From positions 498,476 to 562,475 of the forward strand of contig NZ_LMPO01000001.1 of assembly GCF_001424385.1 (NCBI RefSeq): 64,000 nucleotides of DNA. The letters are read 5' to 3'. The notes beneath the pieces were generated by a model. That model was not told the origin of the DNA. It searched no databases and was given only the letters and a program-made list of their open reading frames with translations. The translations under genes were made by a program, and so were the position numbers. Position 1 is the first letter of the stretch. The number at the start of each line of letters is the position of its first letter. The DNA is from Curtobacterium sp. Leaf183 (GTDB taxonomy: Bacteria; Actinomycetota; Actinomycetes; Actinomycetales; Microbacteriaceae). Below are positions 1 to 8,161 of the stretch, in pieces.

Positions 1-675
1 GCCGCCGCCGACGGCCGCGTCACCGGTCGGGGCCGGGGCCTTCGCGAGCCAGGACAGGTCGCCGGACTCGGTGTTCGTGGACACCACCTCGGGACGGTGC
101 TCGCCGTAGCGCACGACGGACACCGACGCCGGACCGACCGTGATCCGCTGGAACAGGTCGAGGTGCATGCCGAGGGCGTCGGCCAGGACCGCCTTGATGA
201 TGTCGCCGTGGCTCACCGCGACCCAGACCGCGTTCGCGCCGTGTTCGGCCTCGATCTGCGCGTCGATCCTGCGGATGGCCGCGACGGCCCGTGACTGCAT
301 CGTCTGCATCGACTCGCCGCCCGGGAACACCACCGCGCTCGGGTTCGACTGCACCACGCGCCAGAGCGGCTCCTTCGCCAGGTCGCTGAGCTTCCGGTTC
401 TGCCAGTCGCCGTAGTCGGCCTCGGTGATCGCCCGTTCGATCCGCTGCTCGGGCTCACCCGGCTGGAACGCGGTGATCGCGCGCGCCGTCTGCCGGCAGC
501 GCTCGAGCGGACTCGACACCACCGCGACCAGCGGCACCTCGGCGATGCGTTCCGCCGTCCGTGCTGCCTGCTGCTTGCCGACGCTGTCGAGGGCGACACC
601 GGCGGTGCGGCCCGCCAGCAGCCCCGTCGCGTTCGCGGTGGTGCGTCCGTGCCGGACGAGGAGGACGGTCGCCAT
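1..675 (-). CDS. Histidine phosphatase family protein (MSMEG_4193-like), 3' end cut by window edge
   Basis: A phosphoglycerate-mutase-type phosphatase. The N-terminus carries the catalytic RHG triad at residues 8-10, and the second conserved histidine lies in a VSHGD motif near residue 156, so the fold's catalytic pair is intact. The reading frame is open to the left edge, so the C-terminus is missing. The sequence most resembles the actinobacterial MSMEG_4193 group, whose substrate is not established. The start at 675 is supported by a TAGGAT hexamer at 682-687 (minus strand), six bases before the ATG, which predicts a leaderless message. It is divergent from the GtrA gene. Confidence 0.88.
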   Translation of the reverse strand, partial: MATVLLVRHGRTTANATGLLAGRTAGVALDSVGKQQAARTAERIAEVPLVAVVSSPLERCRQTARAITAFQPGEPEQRIERAITEADYGDWQNRKLSDLAKEPLWRVVQSNPSAVVFPGGESMQTMQSRAVAAIRRIDAQIEAEHGANAVWVAVSHGDIIKAVLADALGMHLDLFQRITVGPASVSVVRYGEHRPEVVSTNTESGDLSWLAKAPAPTGDAAVGGG

Positions 676-746
676 GGGTCGATCCTATTCACGCGCGGCC
701 ACCACGGATTCGTCGGGCGCCCAGGCCGGTCTGCATACTGGAGGTG

Positions 747-1205
747 ATGGATGCCGTGTTCCGCTTGTTCCGCCGCTACCCCTCGGCGGGTCGGTTCCTC
801 GTCGTCGGCGGCATCGGCTTCCTCATCACGATGGTCATCAACTACGGGTTGAAGCTGTTCGTGATCCCCCAGCACCCCGTGACCGCGCTGATCGTGGGCA
901 CCGTCGTCGCGACGGTCGTCTCCTACTGGCTCAACAAGAAGTGGTCCTTCGGCGACCGCGGCGGTCGGCACACCGGGCTCGAGATGCTGTACTTCGTGAT
1001 CGTCAGCGCGATCGGGATCGGCCTGAACTCCGCGCCGCTGTGGCTCTCGCGCTACGCCTTCGGCCTCGAGGTCCCGAACGTCACCCTGGCCACGCAGGAG
1101 ATCGCGGACTTCGTCAGCGGCCCGGTGATCGGCACGATGATCGCGATGGTCTTCCGCTACTGGGCGATGAGTCGCTGGGTGTTCGTCCGCCGCGCCGAGG
1201 CCTGA
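747..1205 (+). CDS. GtrA family membrane protein
   Basis: A 152-residue protein with four predicted membrane helices, the usual size and topology of GtrA/DPMS-like proteins, which are linked to moving lipid-linked sugars across the membrane during cell-wall or teichoic-acid glycosylation. Helices are visible around residues 16-36, 43-62, 80-100 and 120-142, with a basic WLNKKWSF stretch after the second. The start at 747 is chosen because a CATACT hexamer (734-739) ends seven bases upstream, consistent with a leaderless message; the GGAGG at 740-744 is too close to act as a normal ribosome site. The VOC gene follows after 4 nt, suggesting cotranscription. Confidence 0.85.
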   Translation: MDAVFRLFRRYPSAGRFLVVGGIGFLITMVINYGLKLFVIPQHPVTALIVGTVVATVVSYWLNKKWSFGDRGGRHTGLEMLYFVIVSAIGIGLNSAPLWLSRYAFGLEVPNVTLATQEIADFVSGPVIGTMIAMVFRYWAMSRWVFVRRAEA

Positions 1206-1209
1206 GCCG

Positions 1210-1620
1210 GTGACCGACGAGCCGGCACTCGTCCCCGAGCTGCTGGTGACCGATCTCGACGTCAGCCTGCGGTTCTGGGTCGACCGGTGCGGGTTCACGA
1301 TCCGGTACGCCCGTCCGGACGAGCGCTTCGCGTACCTCGTGCTCGGGTCCGCGCACCTGATGCTCGAGCAGGCAGGGGTCGGACGGAACTGGGTCGCCGG
1401 ACCGCTCGACCCGCCGCTCGGGCGGGGCGTGAACCTGCAGATCGCTGTGCCCGACAGCGACAGCGTGGCGGAGGCGCTGCGGCAGGCCGATGTCCCGCTC
1501 TTCATGGCGCCGGAGACGAAGTGGTACCCGACGGGCGACACCGAGGTCGGCGTCCGACAGTTCCTGGTGGCCGATCCGGACGGGTACCTCATCCGGTTCC
1601 AGTCACGGGTTGCTCACTGA
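1210..1620 (+). CDS. VOC family protein, bleomycin-resistance (Ble)-like
   Basis: A 136-residue vicinal-oxygen-chelate protein. It has two beta-alpha-beta halves (roughly residues 5-60 and 70-132), the short conserved LMLEQ segment, a GRGVNLQI strand and the terminal DPDGYLIRFQ motif typical of the Ble group. Such proteins bind bleomycin-like ligands or act as small metalloenzymes; the actual ligand here is unknown. It starts with GTG 4 nt after the GtrA stop and probably shares its transcript. The BLUF gene follows with its own predicted promoter. Confidence 0.8.
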   Translation: MTDEPALVPELLVTDLDVSLRFWVDRCGFTIRYARPDERFAYLVLGSAHLMLEQAGVGRNWVAGPLDPPLGRGVNLQIAVPDSDSVAEALRQADVPLFMAPETKWYPTGDTEVGVRQFLVADPDGYLIRFQSRVAH

Positions 1621-1646
1621 CCGCCCTGATCCGGCAGGATGGACGG

Positions 1647-2075
1647 GTGCTGGTCTCGATCGTCTACATGAGCCGCGCGGTCGCCGACTTCGACGACGCC
1701 GCGATGGCCGAACTCCTGCACGGGTCGCGGCTCCGCAACGAAGCGCTGGGCGTGTCCGGGCTGCTCGTGGCGAAGGGCGGCCGGTTCATGCAGCTGCTCG
1801 AGGGTCCCGCATGGAGCGTCGACGACCGGTACGCCGCGATCGCCCGTGACCCGAAGCACACCGACCTGACCTCGCTCATCCGCGAGGAGATCCCGGAGCG
1901 GCGCTTCGACGGGTGGTCGATGGCCTTCCACAGCCTGGACGACCACGACCTGGCGTCCGAGGACGGCTTCAGTCCGTTCCTGCGCGGTGGGATGGACTTC
2001 CCGCCGTCGTTCGACCGCACCAGCGCGGCGTGGCTGCTCCGGTGGTTCCGCGACCGTGAACTCCGCGACGTCTGA
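1647..2075 (+). CDS. BLUF-domain blue-light photoreceptor protein
   Basis: A 142-residue stand-alone BLUF protein expected to bind FAD and sense blue light. The residues that form the photoactive hydrogen-bond network are all present: Tyr7 in IVYMS, Asn31 in RNEALGVSG, Gln49 in FMQLLEG, and the Trp90/Met92 pair in DGWSMAF. Nothing recognisable as an output domain follows; residues 100-142 would form only the C-terminal cap helices, so it probably signals by protein-protein contact. The GTG start at 1647 sits six bases after a CAGGAT hexamer (1635-1640), predicting a leaderless message. It ends 9 bp from the convergent TetR gene. Confidence 0.9.
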   Translation: MLVSIVYMSRAVADFDDAAMAELLHGSRLRNEALGVSGLLVAKGGRFMQLLEGPAWSVDDRYAAIARDPKHTDLTSLIREEIPERRFDGWSMAFHSLDDHDLASEDGFSPFLRGGMDFPPSFDRTSAAWLLRWFRDRELRDV

Positions 2076-2084
2076 GCACACAGC

Positions 2085-2702
2085 TCAGGCGATGAAGGTC
2101 TCCTCGACGACGCGGAGCAGTCGTCGGCGGTGGGTCCGCTCGGCGACCCCGTGCACCAGCACCTGCCACATCGTCGACACCGCGGGCAGCAGGTCCGCTC
2201 GTCCCGACCGCACGTTCGACACGAGCTGCACACCGGTGAAGTACGGCACGAGCGTCGCGCCGAGTGCCTCCGGTGCCACGTCGGAGCGCACCTCGCCGCT
2301 CGCGACCGCGAGTCGGAAGACGTCGACCACGCCGGCGATCCACTGCTCGTAGAAGCTCGCCGTCTGCTGCGCCAGGACACCGTGCTCGAGCGAGATGCGG
2401 ATGCCTGCCCGGACGACCACGTCGGTCATCAGCAGGTCGGCGACCCCTCGCGACGCGCGGATCAGCGTGACGAGTGGCGAGGGGTCGACGGACTGCAGCG
2501 CATGGAAGGTCCGGGCGTTCTGCTCGTCGATGACGGCGAGCGCCAGCGCGTGCTTGGTCGGGAACCACCGGTGCAGGGTCCCCTGGGAGACCCCGGCCGC
2601 ACGAGCGATCCCGGCGATGCTCGCCGTGGCGTATCCGTCGCGGTCGAACGCGACCGCGGCCGCCTCGACGAGCAGTGCGCGCCGGCCCTGGTCTGGCTGC
2701 AT
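2085..2702 (-). CDS. TetR family transcriptional regulator (ScbR-like)
   Basis: A 205-residue one-component repressor. Residues 8-52 form the TetR DNA-binding domain, with the helix-turn-helix in SIAGIARAAGVSQGTLHRWFPTK; the remaining helices resemble gamma-butyrolactone receptors of the ScbR/ArpA group, although that assignment is by eye only. The ligand is unknown. It lies 8 nt downstream of the SDR gene on the same strand, so the two are probably cotranscribed. The large palindrome in the adjacent divergent promoter (3460-3493) is a plausible operator for it (inference). Confidence 0.85.
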   Translation of the reverse strand: MQPDQGRRALLVEAAAVAFDRDGYATASIAGIARAAGVSQGTLHRWFPTKHALALAVIDEQNARTFHALQSVDPSPLVTLIRASRGVADLLMTDVVVRAGIRISLEHGVLAQQTASFYEQWIAGVVDVFRLAVASGEVRSDVAPEALGATLVPYFTGVQLVSNVRSGRADLLPAVSTMWQVLVHGVAERTHRRRLLRVVEETFIA

Positions 2703-2710
2703 CCGACCGG

Positions 2711-3361
2711 TCAGGCCTGGTCGGCGCGGAGGAAGTCGGCGATCGGGGTGCTGCCGCTGTTGAAGCGGTAGGTGCTGCCCGCGGTGCCGCTCGACTCGAG
2801 CACGTCGGCGACCACGTGCGCGACGTCCGCACGGGAGACCTTCGCTCCCTTGCCATCCCAGTCGACCGCGCCGGTGGGCTCGTCGTCCGTCAGGGTGCTC
2901 GGTGCGACGATCGTCCACTCGAGGCCGGAGTCACGGACCACCGCGTCGGCGATCATCTTCGACTGGGCGTAGGCAAAGAAGTCGTCGTCCTGCGGCACCC
3001 CGTGGTCGAGCTCGGAGCCGGACCAGGAGACCATCACGTAGCGCTCGACGCCGGCGCGAGCGGTGGCCTGCACCGACAGCACGGCCGCGTCGCGGTCGAT
3101 CGCCCAGGTGCGGTCGACCGATCCCCCGCCGGCGCCCGCGGACCACAGGACCGCGTCCTTGCCACGGACCAGGTCCTCGAAGCCCGACAGCGTCAGCTGC
3201 TGGATGTCGGCGACGGTCGCCTCGCCGCCGTGCTGGGCGATCTCGTCGGCCTGTTCGGGCTTGCGGATGACGGACGTGACGGTGTGACCGCGCTCGCTGA
3301 GGATGCGCGTCGCGAGGAGTGCGACCTTGCCGTGGCCGCCGAAGATGATGATGTCGCTCAT
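2711..3361 (-). CDS. NAD(P)H-binding SDR family oxidoreductase (NmrA-like)
   Basis: A 216-residue atypical short-chain dehydrogenase. The N-terminal strand and glycine motif IIIFGGHGKVA (residues 4-14) mark the nucleotide-binding Rossmann fold, and VMVSWSGSE plus FAYAQSKM occupy the usual catalytic region, but the canonical YxxxK is replaced by YAQSK. These proteins are NAD(P)H-dependent reductases or redox sensors of unspecified substrate. The ATG at 3361 is preceded by TAGCGT (3369-3374, minus strand) with a 7-nt gap. It leads a two-gene unit with the TetR gene and is divergent from the quinone-oxidoreductase-like gene. Confidence 0.82.
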   Translation of the reverse strand: MSDIIIFGGHGKVALLATRILSERGHTVTSVIRKPEQADEIAQHGGEATVADIQQLTLSGFEDLVRGKDAVLWSAGAGGGSVDRTWAIDRDAAVLSVQATARAGVERYVMVSWSGSELDHGVPQDDDFFAYAQSKMIADAVVRDSGLEWTIVAPSTLTDDEPTGAVDWDGKGAKVSRADVAHVVADVLESSGTAGSTYRFNSGSTPIADFLRADQA

Positions 3362-3429
3362 TGCAACGACGCTACGCGGGGCGCCTCAACAGTCGGTGAC
3401 CGGAGTTCCGCTCGATGCTCGATCCGTTG

Positions 3430-3493
3430 TTGCTTCGAATTCGCAGCAGTGATACGGTTCTGCCCAGTGCTTCGAACTCGAAGCACTGGGCAG
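3430..3493 (+). promoter_or_regulatory. Promoter with 16-bp-arm palindromic operator
   Basis: A TTGCTT hexamer (3430-3435) and TACGGT (3453-3458) are separated by 17 nt, a good housekeeping-type promoter. Immediately after it, 3460-3475 (CTGCCCAGTGCTTCGA) and 3478-3493 are perfect inverted copies around a 2-nt centre. The sequence CTTCGAA(C/T)TCG occurs twice, at 3433-3443 and 3471-3481, which looks like a repeated half-site. The palindrome would also be transcribed as a strong hairpin just before the ribosome-binding site of the gene at 3505. Confidence 0.7.
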
Positions 3494-3504
3494 AGGAGAG
3501 AACC

Positions 3505-4434
3505 ATGCAGGCAGTGCAGTTCCACGAAGTCGGCGGACCCGAGGTCCTCCACCTGGTCGACATCGACCGGCCCACCCCCGGCACCGGCCAGGTGCGCATC
3601 CGTGTCGCCGCATCGGCCTACAACGCCGCGGACGGCGGCATGCGCGGCGGGTTCCTGCCGATCCCCGTCCAGCTTCCGCACGTCCCCGGGTACGACGTGT
3701 CCGGCACGGTGGACGCGCTCGGCGACGGGGTCGACGGACTGTCGATCGGCGACGCGGCGATCGGCTTCCTGCCGATGGAGCTCGACGGCGGCGCAGCTGA
3801 GTACGTCGTCGCCCCCGCCGCGTCGCTCGTCCCCGCGCCGACGAGCATCCCCCTGACGGACGCCGCGGCCCTGCCCTCGGTGGCGCTCACCGCGTGGCAG
3901 GCACTGTTCGACGACGGGCACCTCACGGCGGGTCAGCGCGTGCTGGTCGTCGGGGCCGGCGGGGTCGTCGGCGGGTACGCGATCCAGCTCGCCAAGCGCG
4001 CCGGGGTCACCGTCGTCGCGACGGCCAGCCCCCGCAGCGTCGCTGCCGTCCGTGCCGCCGGCGCCGACCAGGTGATCGACCACACCACGACCGAACCGCT
4101 CGACGCCCTCGACGGTCAGGTCGACGTGCTGCTCAACCTCGCGCCGATCGACCCCGAGCAGTTCGCTGCCGACGTGGCCGCCGTCCGCGACGGTGGCACG
4201 GTCGTCAGCACGACCGCGTTCATGGCCACACCCGGTGACGAGGAGCGCGGCGTCGCGGCGACGACGGTGTTCGTCCGGCCGGACCGCGAGCGGCTGGCGG
4301 AACTGGTGTCCCTCGTCGACGCCGGGCAGCTGACCGTCCAGGTCGACCGGCGCATCCCGCTGGCCGAGCTGCCGGCGCTGCACGCCGAAGCCGAGGCCGG
4401 CCGGGTCGCCGGCAAGGTCATCGTGCTGCCCTGA
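3505..4434 (+). CDS. NADP-dependent quinone-oxidoreductase-like MDR protein
   Basis: A 309-residue zinc-free medium-chain dehydrogenase of the quinone oxidoreductase type. The N-terminal GroES-like domain covers about residues 1-120, and the cofactor-binding domain starts at VLVVGAGGVVGGYAIQLAK, with the glycine motif at 150-156. No zinc-ligand cysteine set is seen. It probably reduces quinones or reactive enones with NADPH. Unlike most first genes here it has a leader and a clear ribosome site (GAGGAGAG, 3493-3500) before the ATG, which itself follows the palindrome. Regulation by the adjacent TetR is likely but unproven. Confidence 0.85.
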   Translation: MQAVQFHEVGGPEVLHLVDIDRPTPGTGQVRIRVAASAYNAADGGMRGGFLPIPVQLPHVPGYDVSGTVDALGDGVDGLSIGDAAIGFLPMELDGGAAEYVVAPAASLVPAPTSIPLTDAAALPSVALTAWQALFDDGHLTAGQRVLVVGAGGVVGGYAIQLAKRAGVTVVATASPRSVAAVRAAGADQVIDHTTTEPLDALDGQVDVLLNLAPIDPEQFAADVAAVRDGGTVVSTTAFMATPGDEERGVAATTVFVRPDRERLAELVSLVDAGQLTVQVDRRIPLAELPALHAEAEAGRVAGKVIVLP

Positions 4435-4440
4435 CCGGGC

Positions 4441-4464
4441 CGGTGCCCGTCCCGATCGGCACCG
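4441..4464 (+). terminator. Short hairpin after the MDR gene
   Basis: CGGTGCC (4441-4447) and GGCACCG (4458-4464) form a 7-bp stem with a 10-nt loop between the MDR stop codon and the end of the tRNA-Ser gene. There is no T-run, so terminator function is only a suggestion. Confidence 0.35.
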
Positions 4465-4552
4465 TGGCGGAGGGTGTGGGATTCGAACCCACGAGACATC
4501 GCTGCCCACCTGTTTTCAAGACAGGCTCCATCGGCCACTCGGACAACCCTCC
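4465..4552 (-). tRNA. tRNA-Ser (anticodon UGA)
   Basis: An 88-nt class II tRNA read on the minus strand. The acceptor stem pairs GGAGGGT with ACCCTCC, the discriminator is G and the CCA end is encoded (4465-4467). The anticodon loop reads CTTGAAA, giving UGA, flanked by the CCTGT/ACAGG stem, and the T-loop GTTCGAATC is canonical. A long variable arm typical of serine tRNAs is present. It lies about 100 bp beyond the end of the HAD hydrolase gene, in the same orientation as serS. Confidence 0.95.
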
Positions 4553-4650
4553 AGGTGACACGGCCACGTGGCGAGACGTGACCGCGTCCCGGAAAGTGTA
4601 CCGGGCCTCCACACCGGGCAGGGCGACCACCCGGGGGACGCGACGGAGGA

Positions 4651-5496
4651 CTACCGGGGCAGCGTGTCGAGCGCGGCCGCCAGGCCGTCGTCCGTGACCC
4701 CGCCCGTGATCTCGCTCGCGGCGTCGACCACGTCGGACGGCGCCTGCCCCATCGCGACGCCGCGGCCGGACGTCGATGCCCACCGCAGCATGTCGATGTC
4801 GTTGCGGCCGTCACCCGCTGCGAACACCCGCGATCGCGGGATGTCGAACCACTCGCGCACGCGCTCCATCGCCGTGGCCTTGGTGACGCCCTCGGGAGCG
4901 ATGTCGAGCCATGCGGTCCAGCCGACGTTGTACGACACCTTGTGCAGGCCCATGCGGTCGACGATCTGCAGGAACTCCTCGAGGCCGTGCTCCGGGGAGA
5001 TCACCACGACGCGGGTCGCCTGCACGCCGAGCAGCTGCTCGAACGGCACGTGTGAGCCGTGCTTCGTCATGGCGTCGTCCGGGAACTCCCCGGACAGCAG
5101 GTAGGCGCCGTCGGGCGACTCGACACCGTAGGCGGCGTTCGACAGCGCGCCGCGGATGGTCTGCAGCACGTCGGTCGGGTCGAAGGTCTCGACGTGCACG
5201 CGCACGTACCCGTTGATGGCTGTCGGAGCGGTGGAGCGTCGCAGGGTGACGGCCCCGTTCGCGCAGACGAGGTACTCGGGCTGCAGGCCGATCTTGTCGA
5301 GCACGGGGACGGTCATCCCTTCGCTGCGACCCGTGGAGAGCATGACCTCGTGCCCCGCGGCCGCCGCGGCGTGGATCGCGTCGACGGTGGCCTGCGTGAC
5401 GACGCCGTCCTCACGCATGACGGTGCCGTCGATGTCGAGCGCGACGAGCCAGCGCTTCACGCGGGTCGTGGCGGCGGTGCCGTGTGCGTCGTTCAT
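4651..5496 (-). CDS. HAD family hydrolase, Cof type
   Basis: A 281-residue haloacid-dehalogenase phosphatase of the Cof/IIB class. Motif I is LDIDGT with the nucleophile and acid at Asp21 and Asp23, motif II is the STGR segment near residue 55, and motif IV is GDGRND starting near residue 228. The middle region holds the C2B cap. These enzymes dephosphorylate sugar phosphates or cofactors; the substrate cannot be told from sequence. The start codon overlaps the serS stop by four bases (ATGA, 5493-5496), so translation is coupled to serS. Confidence 0.88.
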   Translation of the reverse strand: MNDAHGTAATTRVKRWLVALDIDGTVMREDGVVTQATVDAIHAAAAAGHEVMLSTGRSEGMTVPVLDKIGLQPEYLVCANGAVTLRRSTAPTAINGYVRVHVETFDPTDVLQTIRGALSNAAYGVESPDGAYLLSGEFPDDAMTKHGSHVPFEQLLGVQATRVVVISPEHGLEEFLQIVDRMGLHKVSYNVGWTAWLDIAPEGVTKATAMERVREWFDIPRSRVFAAGDGRNDIDMLRWASTSGRGVAMGQAPSDVVDAASEITGGVTDDGLAAALDTLPR

Positions 5497-6761
5497 CGGG
5501 GTTCGATCACCTCGACGCCGCCCAGGAAGGGCCGCAGCACCTCGGGCACCACGACCGACCCGTCGGCCTGCTGGTGGGTCTCGAGGATCGCGACGAGCCA
5601 GCGGGTGGTCGCGAGCGTGCCGTTGAGCGTGGCGACCGGGGCCGTCTTGCCGCTCTCGGTGCGGTAGCGGATGTCCAGGCGCCGGGCCTGGAACGTGGTG
5701 CAGTTCGACGTCGAGGTCAGCTCGCGGAACGTGCCCTGGGTCGGGACCCAGGCCTCGAGGTCGTACTTGCGCGCCGCGCTCGTGCCGAGGTCGCCCGCGG
5801 CGGTCTCGATCACGCGGTAGTGCAGCCCGAGGTCCTGCAGCATCGACTCCTGGTACGCCATGAGCCGCTGGTGTTCGGCGTCGGCCAGGTCCGGGTGCAC
5901 GTACGAGAACATCTCGAGCTTGTTGAACTGGTGCACGCGGAGGATGCCGCGGTTGTCCTTGCCCGCCGAGCCGGCCTCGCGCCGGTAGCAGGTCGACCAG
6001 CCGGCGTACCGCAGTGCCGGGTCGTCGGCCGGGAACGACAGGATCTCGTCGGCGTGGTAGCCGGCCAGGGCGACCTCGCTGGTGCCGGTCAGGTACAGGT
6101 CGTCGGCCTCGAGTCGGTAGACCTCGGCCGCGTGCTCCCCGAGGAAGCCCGTGCCCGCCATCGTCTCGGGGCGCACGAGCGTCGGCGTGATCAGCGGCGT
6201 GAACCCGTGCTGCACGGCGCGGTCGAGCCCGAGCGACATGAGCGCGATCTCGAGCCGGGCTCCGAGGCCCTTGAGGAAGTAGAAGCGCGAGCCGGACACC
6301 TTCACCCCGCGCGGGATGTCGATGATGTCGAGCAGCTCACCGAGGTCGGCGTGGTCGCGCGGCGCGAAGTCGAACGACGGCTTCGTGCCGACCGTCTTGA
6401 GCGTGACGAAGTCGTCCTCGCCGCCCGCTGGCACACCCGGCAGGACGGTGTTCGGGATCGCGCGGACGACCTGGTTGAACGTGTCCTCGGCCGCGGAGAC
6501 GGTTGCCTGCGCGTCCTTCACCTGGGCGGCGAGCGCCTGGGCCTGCTGCACGAGCGCGGCCTTCTCGTCCTTCGGCGCCTTGGCCACGGTCTTGCCGAAG
6601 GCGTTCTGCTCAGCACGCAGGGCCTCGAACGACGAGATCGCGCTGCGGCGCGCGGCGTCCGCCGCGACGGCCCGGTCGACGACCTCGACGGAGGCGCCGC
6701 GCGCAGCCTGTGAGGCCTTGATGACATCGGGATCGTCGCGCAGCAGCTGTGGGTCAATCAC
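5493..6761 (-). CDS. serS: Seryl-tRNA synthetase
   Basis: A 422-residue class II synthetase charging tRNA-Ser. The N-terminal 100 residues form the long helical hairpin arm that binds the tRNA variable arm (alanine- and glutamine-rich heptads around residues 30-95). The catalytic domain includes [15 protein letters not shown], the [20 protein letters not shown] motif 2 region and the [17 protein letters not shown] motif 3 region. The GTG start is chosen because TAGGAT (6768-6773, minus strand) ends six bases before it. With no leader there is no room for a T-box element. The HAD gene and tRNA-Ser follow on the same strand. Confidence 0.95.
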   Translation of the reverse strand: MIDPQLLRDDPDVIKASQAARGASVEVVDRAVAADAARRSAISSFEALRAEQNAFGKTVAKAPKDEKAALVQQAQALAAQVKDAQATVSAAEDTFNQVVRAIPNTVLPGVPAGGEDDFVTLKTVGTKPSFDFAPRDHADLGELLDIIDIPRGVKVSGSRFYFLKGLGARLEIALMSLGLDRAVQHGFTPLITPTLVRPETMAGTGFLGEHAAEVYRLEADDLYLTGTSEVALAGYHADEILSFPADDPALRYAGWSTCYRREAGSAGKDNRGILRVHQFNKLEMFSYVHPDLADAEHQRLMAYQESMLQDLGLHYRVIETAAGDLGTSAARKYDLEAWVPTQGTFRELTSTSNCTTFQARRLDIRYRTESGKTAPVATLNGTLATTRWLVAILETHQQADGSVVVPEVLRPFLGGVEVIEPR

Positions 6762-6797
6762 CGTTTCATCCTAGCCAGAGCCAGGTGACCAGCAGAT

Positions 6798-6842
6798 GGA
6801 CGGGAGGCCCGGTGCGGGCGCCGCCACGATCCTCCCGTCCGG
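6798..6842. repeat. Dispersed repeat family B, copy 1
   Basis: GGACGGGAGG (6798-6807) and CCTCCCGTCC (6831-6840) are perfect 10-bp inverted arms around a GC-rich loop containing GGTGC. This copy lies between the divergent serS and diacylglycerol kinase starts. Related copies lie at 24321, 31571, 34156 and 52897, with partial copies at 62458 and 63979. Confidence 0.75.
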
Positions 6843-6901
6843 CCGTGGCCGGGTCCCGCCCCGGTGCGCGCTCCCCAGCCGCCGTCGGTACGGTCGAGGG
6901 C

Positions 6902-7984
6902 ATGTCATCGCCCTCGGAGACCGCGCCCGCGCAGCCGGACGCCCTCGCCTCAGAGCAGCACACCGCCGCCGTCGTCTACAACCCCGTCAAGGTGGACCTC
7001 CCCACCCTCAAGCGGACGGTCGAGCGGTACCAGCGCGAAGCCGGCTGGAACGAGACCCTGTGGTTCGAGACGTCGGAAGCGGACCCGGGCGGCGGGATGG
7101 CACGCGAGGCCATCGCGGCCGGGGTCGACGTCGTCGCCGCTGCCGGCGGTGACGGCACCGTCCGCGCGGTCGCCGAGGTCGTGTGGGAGTCGGACGCGGC
7201 ACTCGCGCTGCTGCCGAGCGGCACGGGCAACCTGCTCGCCCGGAACATCCCGTCCCCGATCGACGACATGGCGGCCAGCGTCCACACGATCTTCCGCGGT
7301 GAGGACCGACCCATCGACATCGGCACGGTCGGCGTCGAGCGCGAGGACGGGTCGCGCGAGCAGTTCGGCTTCCTGGTGATGGCCGGTCTCGGGCTGGACG
7401 CCCGCATGCTCGCGAACACGAAGCCCGAGCTGAAGAAGAAGGTCGGGTGGCTCGCCTACGTGGACTCGCTGATCCGGTCCCTCCGCGATGCCGACGCCTT
7501 CGAGTTCCGGTACCGCCTGGACGGCGAGGGCAACCGCTCGGTGCGCGCGCACTCGCTCATCGTCGGCAACTGCGGCACGCTGCAGGCCGGCGCGACGCTG
7601 CTGCCCGACGCCGAGATCGACGACGGCGTGTTCGACGTGGTCGTGATGCGTCCGCGAGGGTTCTTCGGGTGGGTCCGGATCGCCGCGCGCATGCTCTGGG
7701 AGAACGCGATCCTGCGGTCCGTCCGCCGATCTGCCCTCGGACACACCGCGATCGGCAAGCGCATCACCACGCTCGCCCGCGAGGAGCGTCCGCTGCGGTA
7801 CCTGCGCGGCGAGGAGTTCACGGCGCGGCTCGAACAGCCCGACGAGTTCGAGATCGACGGGGACCCGGTGGGCAAGATCACGGCGTTCAAGGCGCAGATC
7901 CACGGGGGCGCCCTGCGGGTGCGGGTCGCGGGGCCGCGCGACCAGACTCGGGCCACGCGGCAGGTCCGGGCGCACCGCCACTGA
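6902..7984 (+). CDS. Diacylglycerol kinase family lipid kinase
   Basis: A 360-residue soluble lipid kinase of the DgkB/YegS type, expected to phosphorylate diacylglycerol or a related lipid with ATP. The nucleotide-binding motif GGDGT is at residues 82-86 and PSGTGNLLARN at about 105-115; the C-terminal beta-sandwich domain ends with a QPDEFEIDGDPVG segment typical of the family. The start at 6902 follows TACGGT (6889-6894) by 7 nt, so the message should be leaderless. The gene is convergent with pheA, and a family A repeat lies between them. Confidence 0.9.
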   Translation: MSSPSETAPAQPDALASEQHTAAVVYNPVKVDLPTLKRTVERYQREAGWNETLWFETSEADPGGGMAREAIAAGVDVVAAAGGDGTVRAVAEVVWESDAALALLPSGTGNLLARNIPSPIDDMAASVHTIFRGEDRPIDIGTVGVEREDGSREQFGFLVMAGLGLDARMLANTKPELKKKVGWLAYVDSLIRSLRDADAFEFRYRLDGEGNRSVRAHSLIVGNCGTLQAGATLLPDAEIDDGVFDVVVMRPRGFFGWVRIAARMLWENAILRSVRRSALGHTAIGKRITTLAREERPLRYLRGEEFTARLEQPDEFEIDGDPVGKITAFKAQIHGGALRVRVAGPRDQTRATRQVRAHRH

Positions 7985-8014
7985 GGCGGGCTGGCGGGCG
8001 GGCAGGCCGGGCCG

Positions 8015-8123
8015 GCGCACGGTGCGAGGTTCCCACTCGGTGCGAGGTTGACGGGCCCGTGCAGGGCAACAAGCTCGCACGGGGCGGTCAAAGTTGCACC
8101 CGGGCGCAACCGCGCACCGTGCG
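8015..8123. repeat. Dispersed repeat family A, copy 1
   Basis: A roughly 110-bp intergenic element between the convergent kinase and pheA genes. It begins with GCGCACGGTGCGAGGTT, contains inverted GTGCGAG (8040-8046) and CTCGCAC (8074-8080), and ends with CGCGCACCGTGCG. The inner segment CGTGCAGGG is shared with the copy at 60095. Confidence 0.75.
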
Positions 8124-8161
8124 GGGCGGGCGCGCGGGCCGAGCGGGCCGTGCGGACCGGG

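Noticed and set aside
4600..4625. Another family B repeat next to the tRNA-Ser gene (CGGGCCTCCACACCGG).
   Set aside because: Only a short partial match with no second arm; too weak to list.
5493..6790. T-box or other riboswitch upstream of serS or metG.
   Set aside because: The TAGGAT hexamers end 6-7 nt before the start codons, leaving no room for a structured leader.
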